Shown in pieces: positions 1 to 8,167 of a stretch of 58,327 nucleotides of DNA. Below the pieces are notes generated by a model. It worked only from the letters and a program-made list of their open reading frames with translations, made no database searches and was not told the DNA's origin. The position numbers and the translations under genes are program-made. This stretch comes from Hymenobacter persicinus. Its GTDB lineage: Bacteria; Bacteroidota; Bacteroidia; Cytophagales; Hymenobacteraceae. The DNA is taken from assembly GCF_004167665.1 (NCBI RefSeq), contig NZ_SEWE01000034.1, forward strand, positions 1 to 58,327, given 5' to 3'. Position 1 is the first letter of the stretch, and each line of letters begins with the position of its first letter.

Positions 1-1366
1 CAAGCTGGCCGACATGTACTCGCGCCGGGCCATTGAGGTCACCGCCATCCTGGTGTTTCTGTTCGGCTCGGCGTTGTGCGGTCTGGCCGGTGAGTTTGGC
101 ACCCTGCCGGTGCTGGGCGACGGGATGAGCCAGCTGATTATTTTCCGGGCCGTGCAGGGCTTGGGCGGAGCCGGGCTGTTTGCCATGGCTTTCATCGTCA
201 TTGCCGACCTGTTTCCGCCCGCCGAGCGGGGTCGTTACCAGGGGTTTGTGGGTGCCACGTTCGGCACCTCGTCGGTGCTGGGCCCCTTTCTGGGTGGCCT
301 GCTCACCGACCACGGCACGGGCCTGATCCCGGGCATTGCGGGCTGGCGGCTGGTGTTCTACGTGAATCTGCCCCTGGGCCTGCTGGCGCTCTGGTTTATC
401 CTCTCGCGCATGCCCAAGCTCAAGCCTCGCGGCCCCCGCCAAGTCCTCGACTACGTGGCCGCCCTGCTGCTGATGGCGGGCTTGGTGCCGCTTATTCTTG
501 CCCTGCAGCTCAATAAAACCCAGTACGGCTGGCTGTCCGGGCCCACGCTGGGGCTGCTGGCGACGGCGGCGGCCTCGCTCACACTATTCGTAATTCGCTC
601 CCTGCGCTCCCCCAACCCGATTCTGGACCTGACGCTGTTTCGCAACCGGGTGTTCCGGCCCGCCATCCTAGCCGTTTTCCTGCTCGGCGGCTCGTTTCTG
701 AGCATCGTCATCTTCGAGCCCGTGTTCATGATCAACGTGCTGGGCACCACTGCCACCCGGGCCGGCGTGAGTCTGATTCCGCTGTCGATGGGCGTCGTGA
801 TGGGCTCGATGCTAGCCGGCCGTATGGTGTCGCGCTACGGCCACTACAAGCGCTGGATGCTGGGCGGCGGGCTGCTATTGCTCGGCGGACTGCTGCTGGC
901 CACCATGCCCCCCACCGTGGCCTACGTACAGGTACTGGTGTACGTGCTGCTTTGCGGTCTGGGCCTGGGTCCCACCATGCCGCTCTACACTCTGGCCGTG
1001 CAAAACTCCATTGAGCCCCGCTTTATGGGTCAGGGCACTGCCGCCTGCCAGTTTTTCCGGCAGATTGGCGGGGCCGTGGCCGCGGCCCTGCTCGGCGCCG
1101 TGCTGACAATGACCCTGGCCGGCACCCTGCCCGCCGCCCCAACTTCCCTTGCGGCCCCGGCGGCCGTGGCCGCGGAAAGTCCCGTGCTGGCCTCGGCCCT
1201 GGCCCCGGGTGGCATGCCGGCGGCCGAGCTGCGGGCGGCGTTTGCCCACGCCGTGTCGCGCATCTACTGGTGCACCATCTGCCTGGTGGCGGCGGGCTGG
1301 GTGACCTCGCTCTTTATTCCGGAAGTGCCCCTGCGCAAGTCGAACGCCGGACTGGGGCGCGCCTAG
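1..1366 (+). CDS. MFS drug exporter, DHA2 (EmrB/QacA) type, 5'-truncated
   Basis: Inner-membrane major facilitator protein; DHA2-family members export drugs or other small molecules by proton antiport. The reading frame is open from base 2 and begins KLADMYSRR, the end of the conserved loop 2-3 motif A (GxLaDrxGrR), so the first two helices lie outside the window. About 455 residues remain, with roughly ten to eleven hydrophobic segments. The motif GGAGLFAMAFIVIADLFPP followed by a GPFLGGLL element (motif C-like) is typical of the 14-helix DHA2 group. The ATG at 14 is internal and not the true start. The substrate cannot be predicted. No terminator is obvious before the next gene. Confidence 0.88.
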   Translation, partial: KLADMYSRRAIEVTAILVFLFGSALCGLAGEFGTLPVLGDGMSQLIIFRAVQGLGGAGLFAMAFIVIADLFPPAERGRYQGFVGATFGTSSVLGPFLGGLLTDHGTGLIPGIAGWRLVFYVNLPLGLLALWFILSRMPKLKPRGPRQVLDYVAALLLMAGLVPLILALQLNKTQYGWLSGPTLGLLATAAASLTLFVIRSLRSPNPILDLTLFRNRVFRPAILAVFLLGGSFLSIVIFEPVFMINVLGTTATRAGVSLIPLSMGVVMGSMLAGRMVSRYGHYKRWMLGGGLLLLGGLLLATMPPTVAYVQVLVYVLLCGLGLGPTMPLYTLAVQNSIEPRFMGQGTAACQFFRQIGGAVAAALLGAVLTMTLAGTLPAAPTSLAAPAAVAAESPVLASALAPGGMPAAELRAAFAHAVSRIYWCTICLVAAGWVTSLFIPEVPLRKSNAGLGRA

Positions 1367-1374
1367 CCCGGCAG

Positions 1375-1404
1375 TTGACTGCCCGGACGACAGCGCGTAT
1401 CTTG
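1375..1404 (+). promoter_or_regulatory. possible promoter of the CitE-like gene
   Basis: TTG at 1375-1377 and TATCTTG at 1398-1404 are 20 nt apart, the usual Bacteroidota -33/-7 spacing, but the -7 element is one T short of TAnnTTTG. The TTG sits inside a 14-bp palindrome (1370-1383). The start codon follows 39 nt downstream. Confidence 0.4.
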
Positions 1405-1443
1405 CAGACTAGGTTATTGCATCATTATCGTATTCCGCATCCT

Positions 1444-2349
1444 ATGTCCGGCATTCAGGCGTACCACTTTGCCCAGTTTCGGGAAAGTGGCTTTCTGTCC
1501 TTTTACCAGCGCGTCAGAGCCTGTGGGGGAGTGGTCTGCTTTGATTTCGAAGACAGCATCAGCCACGATAATCCCGCCCGGGCCCGGGTCCTGAAGCAGC
1601 AGCAGCGCCGGGCTATTGTGGAGCAACTGCTCGCGCTGGCTCCCGAGCTCGACTTTCGCTACCTCGGGCTGCGCATCAACGCCGTGGGCACCGCCGACTA
1701 CCAGGCCGACCTGGCGGCCCTGGCCCAGCTGCCGGCGCTGGGCTGCGTATTTCTGCCCAAAGCCGAGCACCCCGGTCAGCTTCAGCAATTGCTGCAGGAG
1801 CTGCCCCGCCCCGTCGAAAACGTAATTCCGGTGCTGGAAACGGCGGGAGCCTTTGCCAATGCGGAAGCCCTGCTGGCCCTTCCTGACCCGCGCCTCGCGC
1901 TGGTCGCCTTCGGACACTGCGACTTCAACCTGAGCTGCGGGCACGCTCCCTTCCACCACCACGACTCGCCCCGGTACTGGGCCTGGCTGGACTTTCTGGA
2001 CCGGCACTGCCACCGCGCGGGCAAGCGCCTGCTCAACTCGCCCATGCTTCAGCTCGACGACGCGCCCGCCTACCGGGCCATGCTCACCCGCCTGCAAGCT
2101 TATCCCAGCATTGGGGGGCAGATTACGCTGTCCTTGGCCCAAACCCAGCTTTGCGCCGCAGCCCGAGCAGAAGCCGGTCCCCTGCCTGCGTTAGCCGACT
2201 CCCGCCTGGACGCGGCCCGCTGGGCCCGGCGCGTTGTACAGGACTTTGCTGCCCACCGCCGCCCCCGTACCGCCTTCGCCGTCGATGCCGCCCGGGCGCT
2301 GATTAGTCCGCACGAGCTGCGGGCGGCCCGCCACCACCTGCAAGCCTGA
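1444..2349 (+). CDS. HpcH/HpaI aldolase / citrate lyase beta-like protein
   Basis: A 301-residue TIM-barrel protein of the HpcH/HpaI-CitE superfamily, which cleaves or forms C-C bonds of CoA thioesters or 2-oxo acids using a divalent metal. Visible motifs are FDFEDSIS (about residues 33-40, the LDLEDxV element), LRINAVGT, FLPKAE and PVLETAGA, the last carrying the usual metal-binding Glu. The ATG at 1444 is chosen because the HpcH fold starts directly after it, while the longer frame from 1270 overlaps the MFS gene. The SGNH-like gene starts 6 nt after the stop, so the two are probably co-transcribed and act in one pathway. The substrate is unknown. Confidence 0.82.
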   Translation: MSGIQAYHFAQFRESGFLSFYQRVRACGGVVCFDFEDSISHDNPARARVLKQQQRRAIVEQLLALAPELDFRYLGLRINAVGTADYQADLAALAQLPALGCVFLPKAEHPGQLQQLLQELPRPVENVIPVLETAGAFANAEALLALPDPRLALVAFGHCDFNLSCGHAPFHHHDSPRYWAWLDFLDRHCHRAGKRLLNSPMLQLDDAPAYRAMLTRLQAYPSIGGQITLSLAQTQLCAAARAEAGPLPALADSRLDAARWARRVVQDFAAHRRPRTAFAVDAARALISPHELRAARHHLQA

Positions 2350-2355
2350 CACCCC

Positions 2356-3147
2356 GTGAAGCTCACTATCCTCGGCGGCTGCTTTCCGGTGCAGCACAAC
2401 ATCACCCCGGACCGCCTCTACCACCAGACCCTGAAGCGCCGCCTGGAGCAGCCCGACGGCGCGGCCGCCGTCACGGTGGACGTTATCCGCTACGAGCGGT
2501 TTGGCTCCTGCCTGCCCCGGGTGCGGGCCTCGGCGGCGCAGGCGCCTATTGCCGTGCTGCTGTTTCACGTGCGGGCTGAGCCCGTGCTGCGCCTGCTCAA
2601 GCTCTACTACAAGCACCTCGATGATGCCGGCCAGCTGCGCCACGCCCTGAACCTGCCGCGCTGGGGACGCGTGCCCGCCGAACGGTTTGACCTGCTAACC
2701 GTGCGCCCCGCGCGGCCTACGCCGCGGCCTCCGGCGCCGCCTTCCTACGCCCCGGGGCCGCGGCGGCTGCGGGAACTCAACTACCGCCTGGGCACGCTGC
2801 TCGGCAACGAGCAGTACGCCCTTGAGCAGTACCTGCACCTGGTGCTCGAGCTGGCCGACTTCTGCCGCACCCAGGGCACCCGGCTGCTGGTAACCGGACC
2901 AGTTTCGCGGCCCTGCTCCGCCTACGAGGATGCTCTTTCCAACCGATTGGCCGGCTTTTTCGAGCCTCAGCTCGCGGCCCACGGCATTGCGTACCTCGAC
3001 CTGCTGGGCCATACCGACGCGGCGGGTAACTCCCTGTTCCTGGCGGAAGGCATTTACGTCGGCCCCACCGGCCACGACCGGGTGGCCAGCCGGCTACACG
3101 CTGCCCTGACGGCCGCGGCTACGCCTCCGTCTTCTGCCCCGCAGTAG
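2356..3147 (+). CDS. SGNH/GDSL-like hydrolase-fold protein
   Basis: A 263-residue protein starting with GTG at 2356. It begins with a beta-strand and a GGCF turn, where SGNH hydrolases have GDS. It has LLVTGPVSRP in the middle and ends in YVGPTGHDRVA, which resembles the C-terminal block V with Asp and His. No signal peptide is present. A Pro/Arg-rich linker lies near residues 117-135. The nucleophile block is degenerate, so catalysis is uncertain and it could be a non-catalytic SGNH relative. It lies 6 nt behind the CitE-like gene, suggesting translational coupling and a shared substrate. Confidence 0.55.
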   Translation: MKLTILGGCFPVQHNITPDRLYHQTLKRRLEQPDGAAAVTVDVIRYERFGSCLPRVRASAAQAPIAVLLFHVRAEPVLRLLKLYYKHLDDAGQLRHALNLPRWGRVPAERFDLLTVRPARPTPRPPAPPSYAPGPRRLRELNYRLGTLLGNEQYALEQYLHLVLELADFCRTQGTRLLVTGPVSRPCSAYEDALSNRLAGFFEPQLAAHGIAYLDLLGHTDAAGNSLFLAEGIYVGPTGHDRVASRLHAALTAAATPPSSAPQ

Positions 3148-3239
3148 GCGTCCGAAAGTCAAAAATGCGGCTGGATTGTTATGGACCGAACCCGGCGGCC
3201 CCACGCCGCGGGGACTTTGTCTTACGCAACCGACTAGCT

Positions 3240-4286
3240 ATGTCTTCTTCTCTTCAGCTCAGCGTCCTGGACCAGTCGCCCATCCGGCAGGGCGGCACGG
3301 CCCGGCAGGCCCTGCACGAAACCCTGGAGCTGGCCCGCCTCACCGACCGGCTGGGCTACACCCGCTTCTGGGTTTCGGAACACCACACCGCCGGCTCTTT
3401 GGCCGGCTCGGCTCCGGAAGTGCTGCTGGGCCGCCTGGGCGCCGAAACCACCCGTCTCCGCCTGGGCTCGGGCGGGGTGATGCTGCCCCACTACTCTGCC
3501 CTGAAGGTGGCCGAAAACTTCCGCCTGCTCGAAGCCCTCTACCCCGGCCGCATCGACCTGGGCATCGGCCGCGCGCCCGGCACCGACCGGGTGACGGCCC
3601 ACGCCCTGAACCCGCACAACCAGTTTCGCGACGAGGAATTTGCCGAGCAGCTCATGGACCTGCGCGCCTACCTGCACGACGAGGTGGTGCCCGATACCAT
3701 TCACGCCCGGGTGAAGGCCGCGCCCTTTATCGACACGGTGCCGGAGCTGTGGCTGCTGAGTTCGAGCGGGCAGAGCGGGCTGTTTGCAGCCGAAATCGGG
3801 GCGGCCTTTTCCTTTGCCCACTTCATCAACCCCGTTGGCGGGCCCGATATGGTGCGCCTGTACCGGGAGCGGTTTAAGCCCTCAGCCGACCTGCCCGCCC
3901 CCCGGGCCAACGTGGCCATCTTCACCTTTTGCGCCGACACCGAGGAAAAAGCCCAGGAACTGGCCGACGCCCTGGCGTTGCAGATGCTCAAGCTGGAGCT
4001 GGGCGACCGGACGCCCATTGGCCCGCCCGCCACGGTGCGCGACTTTCCGCTGGCCCCCGAACAGCGCGCCCGCCTAGCTTACCACCACCAGCGCATCATC
4101 AGCGGCACACCCGGGCAGGTTAAGGCTCAGTTCACCCGTCTGGCGGCCGCCTACGGGGTCGAGGAAATTGTGGCCGTCACCATCTGCTACGACTTCCAGG
4201 ACCGGCTCCGCTCCTACGAGCTGCTGGCCGAAGCCTTCGAGCTGCCCCAGGCGGCGGCCCCGGCCCGGTTGGCCCATGCCGGCTAA
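3240..4286 (+). CDS. LLM-class flavin-dependent oxidoreductase (MsnO8-like)
   Basis: A 348-residue bacterial luciferase-family TIM-barrel enzyme, expected to use reduced FMN to oxygenate or reduce a small molecule in the cytosol. Typical features are LSVLDQSPI at the N terminus, FWVSEHH at 43-49, GSGGVMLPHYSALKVAE, and RIDLGIGRAPGTD (flavin-phosphate region). The family subgroup without a known substrate (MsnO8/YhbW-like) fits best. The ATG at 3240 is chosen because the domain begins nine residues later; the longer frame from 3165 adds 25 Arg/Pro-rich residues. It stands alone, about 90 nt after the SGNH-like gene. Confidence 0.88.
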   Translation: MSSSLQLSVLDQSPIRQGGTARQALHETLELARLTDRLGYTRFWVSEHHTAGSLAGSAPEVLLGRLGAETTRLRLGSGGVMLPHYSALKVAENFRLLEALYPGRIDLGIGRAPGTDRVTAHALNPHNQFRDEEFAEQLMDLRAYLHDEVVPDTIHARVKAAPFIDTVPELWLLSSSGQSGLFAAEIGAAFSFAHFINPVGGPDMVRLYRERFKPSADLPAPRANVAIFTFCADTEEKAQELADALALQMLKLELGDRTPIGPPATVRDFPLAPEQRARLAYHHQRIISGTPGQVKAQFTRLAAAYGVEEIVAVTICYDFQDRLRSYELLAEAFELPQAAAPARLAHAG

Positions 4287-4400
4287 CCCAGTTTCGCCCC
4301 CAAACCGCAACGGCACTGCCTCGAGCTGCCTGCTTGCCAAGCCGCGCCGGGCAGGGACGGGCCCAGCTGCCCTGCTCCTGCTCGTTCGGCCGACGCTGGC

Positions 4401-4422
4401 CATCTTTGCCCGTATACTTTCG
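4401..4422 (+). promoter_or_regulatory. possible -7 region of the symporter gene
   Basis: Two one-mismatch versions of TAnnTTTG precede the start codon: CATCTTTG at 4401-4408 and TACTTTCG at 4415-4422. Use of the second would give an almost leaderless transcript, since the ATG is at 4425. No clear TTG -33 element is visible. Confidence 0.3.
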
Positions 4423-4424
4423 CA

Positions 4425-5471
4425 ATGCGTACTACTCCAACCCAACTGGCGCCGGCGCCCGACAAGCCGGCCCACCCGCTGGTGGCCCTGCTCAGCCGCG
4501 CCGGCCTCGACTGGTTTCTGCTGGCCCTGATTGGGGTCGTGACCCTGGCCTACTTCTTCCCCGATGCCGGCAGCAAAGCCAGCCCGGTGCCCTGGAAGGC
4601 CATCACAACCGGGGGCGTGGCCCTGATTTTCTTTTTCTACGGGCTGCGCCTGAGCGGCGAAAAGCTGGCCGCGGGCCTGCGCAACTGGCGCCTGCACACG
4701 GTTGTGCAGCTGACCACCTTCGTGCTGTTCCCGCTGCTGGCGCTGGCGGCCCGGCCCTTCCTGACTTCCGAAAAGGGGGAGTTGCTGTGGCAGAGCATCT
4801 TCTTTCTTTGCACCCTGCCCAGCACCGTGTCGACGTCGGTGGTGATGGTCGGCATTGCCGGCGGCAACCTGCCGGCGGCCATCTTCAACGCCAGCATTTC
4901 CAGCCTGATTGGTATTGTGGTCACCCCGCTCTGGTGCAGCTTTATTCTGCACACGGGCACCGCCGACGGCCAGCTGTGGAGCCTGGGGCTGAGTCTGCTC
5001 TGGCAGGTGGTCCTGCCCGTGGTGGCGGGCGTGCTGCTCAACCGCCGCTTTGGGCACCTGGCCGAGCGACACCGCCAGGGTTTGCGCCTCTTCGACCAAC
5101 TCACGATTCTGCTCATCGTTTTTACCTCCTTCTGCGAATCCTTTGCCGAAGGCGTGTTCCGCAGCTACGTGCCCACCGATATCCTGGCCCTGGGCGTGGG
5201 TATGGTGGCGCTGTACTTCCTGATTTTCGGCCTGATCTGGGGCCTGAGCCAACTGCTGGGCTTTAGCCGCCCCGACCGGATTGTGGCCATTTTCTGCGGC
5301 TCCAAGAAGTCGTTGGTGCACGGCAGCGTGCTGGCCAGCCTGCTGTTTCCGGGCGCGGCGCTGGGGGCCCTGCTCCTGCCCCTGATGCTCTACCACGCCC
5401 TCCAGATTATCCTGGCCAGCATCATGGCCCAGCAAATGGGTCGACGGGAAGCAGTGGCAGAGGCAGCTTGA
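4425..5471 (+). CDS. bile acid:sodium symporter (SBF-like) family protein
   Basis: A 348-residue membrane protein with about nine to ten helices, matching the SBF-like branch of the BASS superfamily (YfeH-type). Characteristic stretches are the GGVALIFFFYGLRLS loop, LCTLPSTVSTSVVMVGIAGGN (discontinuous sodium-site helix region) and FCGSKKSLVHGS near residue 285. Family members move organic acids or sterol-like anions with sodium; bile acid transport itself should not be assumed. The predicted site is the inner membrane. It is monocistronic as far as the sequence shows, with no strong hairpin after the stop. Confidence 0.85.
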   Translation: MRTTPTQLAPAPDKPAHPLVALLSRAGLDWFLLALIGVVTLAYFFPDAGSKASPVPWKAITTGGVALIFFFYGLRLSGEKLAAGLRNWRLHTVVQLTTFVLFPLLALAARPFLTSEKGELLWQSIFFLCTLPSTVSTSVVMVGIAGGNLPAAIFNASISSLIGIVVTPLWCSFILHTGTADGQLWSLGLSLLWQVVLPVVAGVLLNRRFGHLAERHRQGLRLFDQLTILLIVFTSFCESFAEGVFRSYVPTDILALGVGMVALYFLIFGLIWGLSQLLGFSRPDRIVAIFCGSKKSLVHGSVLASLLFPGAALGALLLPLMLYHALQIILASIMAQQMGRREAVAEAA

Positions 5472-5581
5472 CTACAATTCTGCACAATATCGTGATTAAC
5501 CTATCCTATAGCCGGCTGATCCGATGGAAAATCTGCGCTACTGGGGCAAGCTGAACCGGTAATGCTCATTTGCCGGGGCTG

Positions 5582-5612
5582 TTGGTGGAAGCCGGTCGGT
5601 TTTGTACTTTTG
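5582..5612 (+). promoter_or_regulatory. Bacteroidota-type promoter, ankyrin gene
   Basis: TTG at 5582-5584 and a perfect TACTTTTG at 5605-5612 are separated by 20 nt. This is one of the two best complete promoters in the window. The start codon is 36 nt downstream. Confidence 0.75.
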
Positions 5613-5648
5613 CAGCTTGTGCTGACCTATTCTCCGCCTGTTTGCTTC

Positions 5649-6104
5649 ATGAAAAAGAGTTTTCTGTTCCTTTCCCTGCTGCTGTGCCTGAGCGCCGCGG
5701 CCCTGGCCACGCCGCCCAATAACAAAGAGCTGTTCACGGCCGTGATGAAAAACAACGCCCCGCAGGTGGAAACCCTGCTCACGGCCGGCGCCGACCCTAA
5801 CGCGGCCATCGAAGTAGTGCCCGGCTTTCCCACGACCTACCTGATTACGGCCGCCAACAACGGCAGCCTGGAGGTGGTTAAGGCCCTGCTCAAGCACAAA
5901 GCCCAGATCAACCAGCCCGATGCATTCAAGGCCACGGCCCTGATGGCGGCTGCCGGCAAGGGTCATAAGGCCGTGGTAGAGTTGCTGCTCGCCAACGGGG
6001 CCGATGCCAAAGCCAAGGACGACGACGGCAAGGACGCGCTGGCCGCGGCCAAGGAAAGCGGCAACGCCGAAGTCATCAAGCTGATTGAAGCTAAATTGAA
6101 GTAG
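5649..6104 (+). CDS. secreted ankyrin-repeat protein
   Basis: A 151-residue protein with a Sec signal peptide (MKKSFLFLSLLLCLSAAALA, cleavage near residue 20) followed by about four ankyrin repeats. The repeats show the usual TALMAAAGKGHKAVVELLL and GADAKAKDDDGKDAL spacing. It is probably periplasmic and acts as a protein-binding module; the partner is unknown. The ATG at 5649 is chosen over the longer frame from 5562 because it begins the signal peptide and lies downstream of the -7 box. A rho-independent terminator follows, so it is a single-gene unit. Confidence 0.88.
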   Translation: MKKSFLFLSLLLCLSAAALATPPNNKELFTAVMKNNAPQVETLLTAGADPNAAIEVVPGFPTTYLITAANNGSLEVVKALLKHKAQINQPDAFKATALMAAAGKGHKAVVELLLANGADAKAKDDDGKDALAAAKESGNAEVIKLIEAKLK

Positions 6105-6134
6105 TCGGGCGCAAAAGCGTGACTACGGCAACGG

Positions 6135-6162
6135 CCGGGCAACTTGCCCGGTCGTTTTTTTT
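6135..6162 (+). terminator. rho-independent terminator after the ankyrin gene
   Basis: The stem CCGGGCA (6135-6141) pairs with TGCCCGG (6145-6151) across a 3-nt loop and is followed by an eight-T run at 6155-6162. Confidence 0.85.
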
Positions 6163-6303
6163 GTATTCAGCCCCTAATTAGCTGAACGGCAAAGCGTAGC
6201 GCCAACAACGCAGCCTAAGCAAGTATCGAAATATTTTTATTTAGTAGATGAACTATCCTAGTTTCAATTGCATTTGGCACCCTGAAATCAATCCCCGATT
6301 CCA

Positions 6304-6540
6304 ATGCTCAATGCCCAGCTCGCCAACGCCGGTTTCTACGAAATTGCCAGTCCCGACTCGGCCGTAGCCGGGGCCACTTACATCCGGCCGGGCTACCGCG
6401 AATCGGTCCGCGTCTTTGTGCCCCACAACTCGGCCGAGGTGGAAGTGTACGCCGGCTCGTTGAAAAATGGCCGCCTAGTGTACCAGGGCCCGGCCGAAAT
6501 GGCGGCCCAACTGACCCTGCTCACCGACCGCAACAACTAA
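6304..6540 (+). CDS. small hypothetical protein (78 aa)
   Basis: A 78-residue soluble protein without a signal peptide, cysteines or a recognisable family. It alternates short hydrophobic strands with charged turns (ESVRVFVPH, AEVEVYAG, GRLVYQG), suggesting a small beta fold. Codon use matches the neighbouring genes, and the ORF is preceded by an AT-rich leader (about 6165-6300), as expected for a promoter region. That is the main support for it being real. TAGTTTCA near 6260 resembles a weak -7 element. No function is assigned. Confidence 0.6.
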   Translation: MLNAQLANAGFYEIASPDSAVAGATYIRPGYRESVRVFVPHNSAEVEVYAGSLKNGRLVYQGPAEMAAQLTLLTDRNN

Positions 6541-6739
6541 CCTGCGTTGGCCGCCCCGCAAAGGCGGCAGGGCCTGGTGACACGCCGGGCGGTTGGCGCG
6601 TATGTCCTGGACGCCGGGAAGCTATTAAATGGAGGTGCTAAAGACGGCACCCTGATGACGGCGCGGCCCACGGCGAAACTCAGCCGGGCTGAAGAGGGAG
6701 AATCCGTAGCGGAACTGCTGAAATAGGATAAGATGGCTG

Positions 6740-7068
6740 GGGCGAATACAGCCGGACGTTGGCGCGGCGGCGGGCCAGCAGGATTGCCAGCGCCAGTGGC
6801 TTCCATGGCCTACAAGCTCACCTCGGCCGCCTCCTCGTGCTCGTGAATCAAGGCGTGCGTCACGCTGGGCCGGTCTTCCACCACCTTTTCCGCGCCTTCA
6901 CCCGTCAGTTGGGTAGGAATGGTCAGCAGGGCCGCCACGACCTACGTTACCAGCCCTGATTAGGGGTTCTTGGCGCCGAATCACCGCGACGAAGAGCAAC
7001 AGCAGGCCAAACAGACTGCCCAGGCTGGGAATACAATTAAGAAGCCGGTGAAGATGAGTGCCGTTCAG
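6740..7068 (-). pseudogene. decayed DUF2231-type membrane protein gene
   Basis: Conceptual translation of the minus strand gives a recognisable but broken small membrane protein. It starts at 7068 with CTG where ATG is expected, followed by NGTHLHRLLN and SLFGLLLLFVAVIRRQEPLI. A frameshift follows near 6950, then LVT, an in-frame TAG at 6944-6942, VVAALLTIPTQLTGEGAEKV, and THALIHEHEEAAEVSL. A second TAG follows at 6812-6810 where Trp is expected before AMEATGA, and another frameshift leads into LALAILLARRR. The intact family (from memory, DUF2231-like) has a THLH start, a TGE/GAEE motif and a HEEAAE motif. It lies 52 nt downstream of the VIT1-like gene on the same strand, so it was probably once in that operon. 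The 6541-6740 stretch holds nothing else recognised. Confidence 0.7.
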
Positions 7069-7120
7069 AAGGAGAGATTTTGCCGGATAGCTGACAGCAC
7101 AGATAAGGTCGGGCAAACGC

Positions 7121-7813
7121 CTAGGCGGTGGTGACGTTGAACAGGTGGCCAATCAGGGCGGTGAGCCCCATGGCCAGTACCCCCCAGAACGTAACGCGGG
7201 CCGCCGCTTTCAGCACGCCCGAGCCGCCCACGTAGGCGGCCAGGCCCCCCAGCGCGGCCAGAAATACCAGCGACGTGAGCGACACCGTCCAGGTTAACAA
7301 GGCCACGGGCGAAACCAGAATGACCAGCAGCGGCAGCGCGGCGCCCACCGTAAATGTACCGGCCGAAGCCAGTGCCGCCTGAATGGGGTTGGCGGCGGCC
7401 GTATCGGTGATGCCCAGCTCATCGCGGGCATGGGTGCCAATAGCATCGTGGGCCATGAGCTGGGTGGCTACTTCGTCGGCCAGGGGCTGGGCCAGACCGC
7501 GCTCCACGTAGATGGCTGCCAGTTCCCGATGCTCGGCTTCGGGGTCGGCCGCCAGCTCGGCGCGCTCCCGGGCCAGATCGGCCTGCTCCGTGTCGGCCTG
7601 CGAACTGACGGACACGTACTCGCCCGTGGCCATTGACATAGCCCCGGCCACGAGCCCGGCCACGCCGGCCACCAGCACGCTGTCGCGGGAGGCACTGGCG
7701 GCGGCCACGCCCACCATCAGGCTGGCCGTGGAGATAATACCGTCGTTGGCGCCAAGCACGGCGGCGCGGAGCCAGCCAATACGGTGAGTGCGGTGGTTTT
7801 CGTCGTGGCGCAT
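7121..7813 (-). CDS. VIT1/CCC1-family Fe(II)/Mn(II) transporter
   Basis: A 230-residue membrane protein of the vacuolar iron transporter family. It has HRIGWLRAAVLGANDGIIST at the N terminus, SMATGEYVSVSSQADTE after helix 2, and a charged Glu-rich cytoplasmic metal-binding helix region (about residues 72-140). Three more hydrophobic segments follow. Family members export ferrous iron or manganese by proton antiport, which in bacteria detoxifies excess metal. Length and motifs are normal. A decayed DUF2231-like gene follows on the same strand. No convincing -7 box was found in the 80 nt upstream. Confidence 0.9.
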   Translation of the reverse strand: MRHDENHRTHRIGWLRAAVLGANDGIISTASLMVGVAAASASRDSVLVAGVAGLVAGAMSMATGEYVSVSSQADTEQADLARERAELAADPEAEHRELAAIYVERGLAQPLADEVATQLMAHDAIGTHARDELGITDTAAANPIQAALASAGTFTVGAALPLLVILVSPVALLTWTVSLTSLVFLAALGGLAAYVGGSGVLKAAARVTFWGVLAMGLTALIGHLFNVTTA

Positions 7814-8091
7814 CGGCGATAGTTGTTGGTGGTGGAACAGTAGAGGCTGATTCGTGAGAACCAGCTGTATACGAACGAGGTACGCCGGCGGCTACGAGCC
7901 GGGCAGTAGCGCAGTTGGTCTGCGCCGCAGCATCCAAGCAAACATGCCGGCATCGGTCCTCCTGCTTACCACGGTACCCACTAGCTTACGCTCTTCACGA
8001 CCCGCAATCGGAAAGACCCACGACTCCAACCGTTTTGCTTCAAGTAAACCCGCTACTCGCTCTGACCAGTTGCGGACTGCCCGCGGCCGCC
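7814..8091. other. intergenic region, no gene seen
   Basis: About 280 nt between the VIT1-like gene and the terminator of the 507-aa orphan gene. Frames are open by chance on both strands but lack start context and family resemblance. It presumably carries the VIT1 promoter. Confidence 0.5.
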
Positions 8092-8127
8092 AAAAAAAGC
8101 GCCCGGCACTGGTGCCGGGCGCTTTTT
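8092..8127 (-). terminator. strong hairpin terminator, 507-aa orphan gene
   Basis: An 11-bp perfect stem (GCGCCCGGCAC at 8099-8109 with 8112-8122) is flanked by seven A and five T. It can work in both directions, but the only gene ending towards it is on the minus strand. Confidence 0.85.
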
Positions 8128-8167
8128 GCGTTCTTGATACTCGGTACCGGCCGAAGCATTGCCGGAC

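Noticed and set aside
1370..1383. palindrome GGCAGTTGACTGCC between the MFS and CitE-like genes
   Set aside because: Too short a loop for a terminator and no T run; it overlaps the possible -33 TTG, so it might be an operator, but support is too thin for a separate claim.
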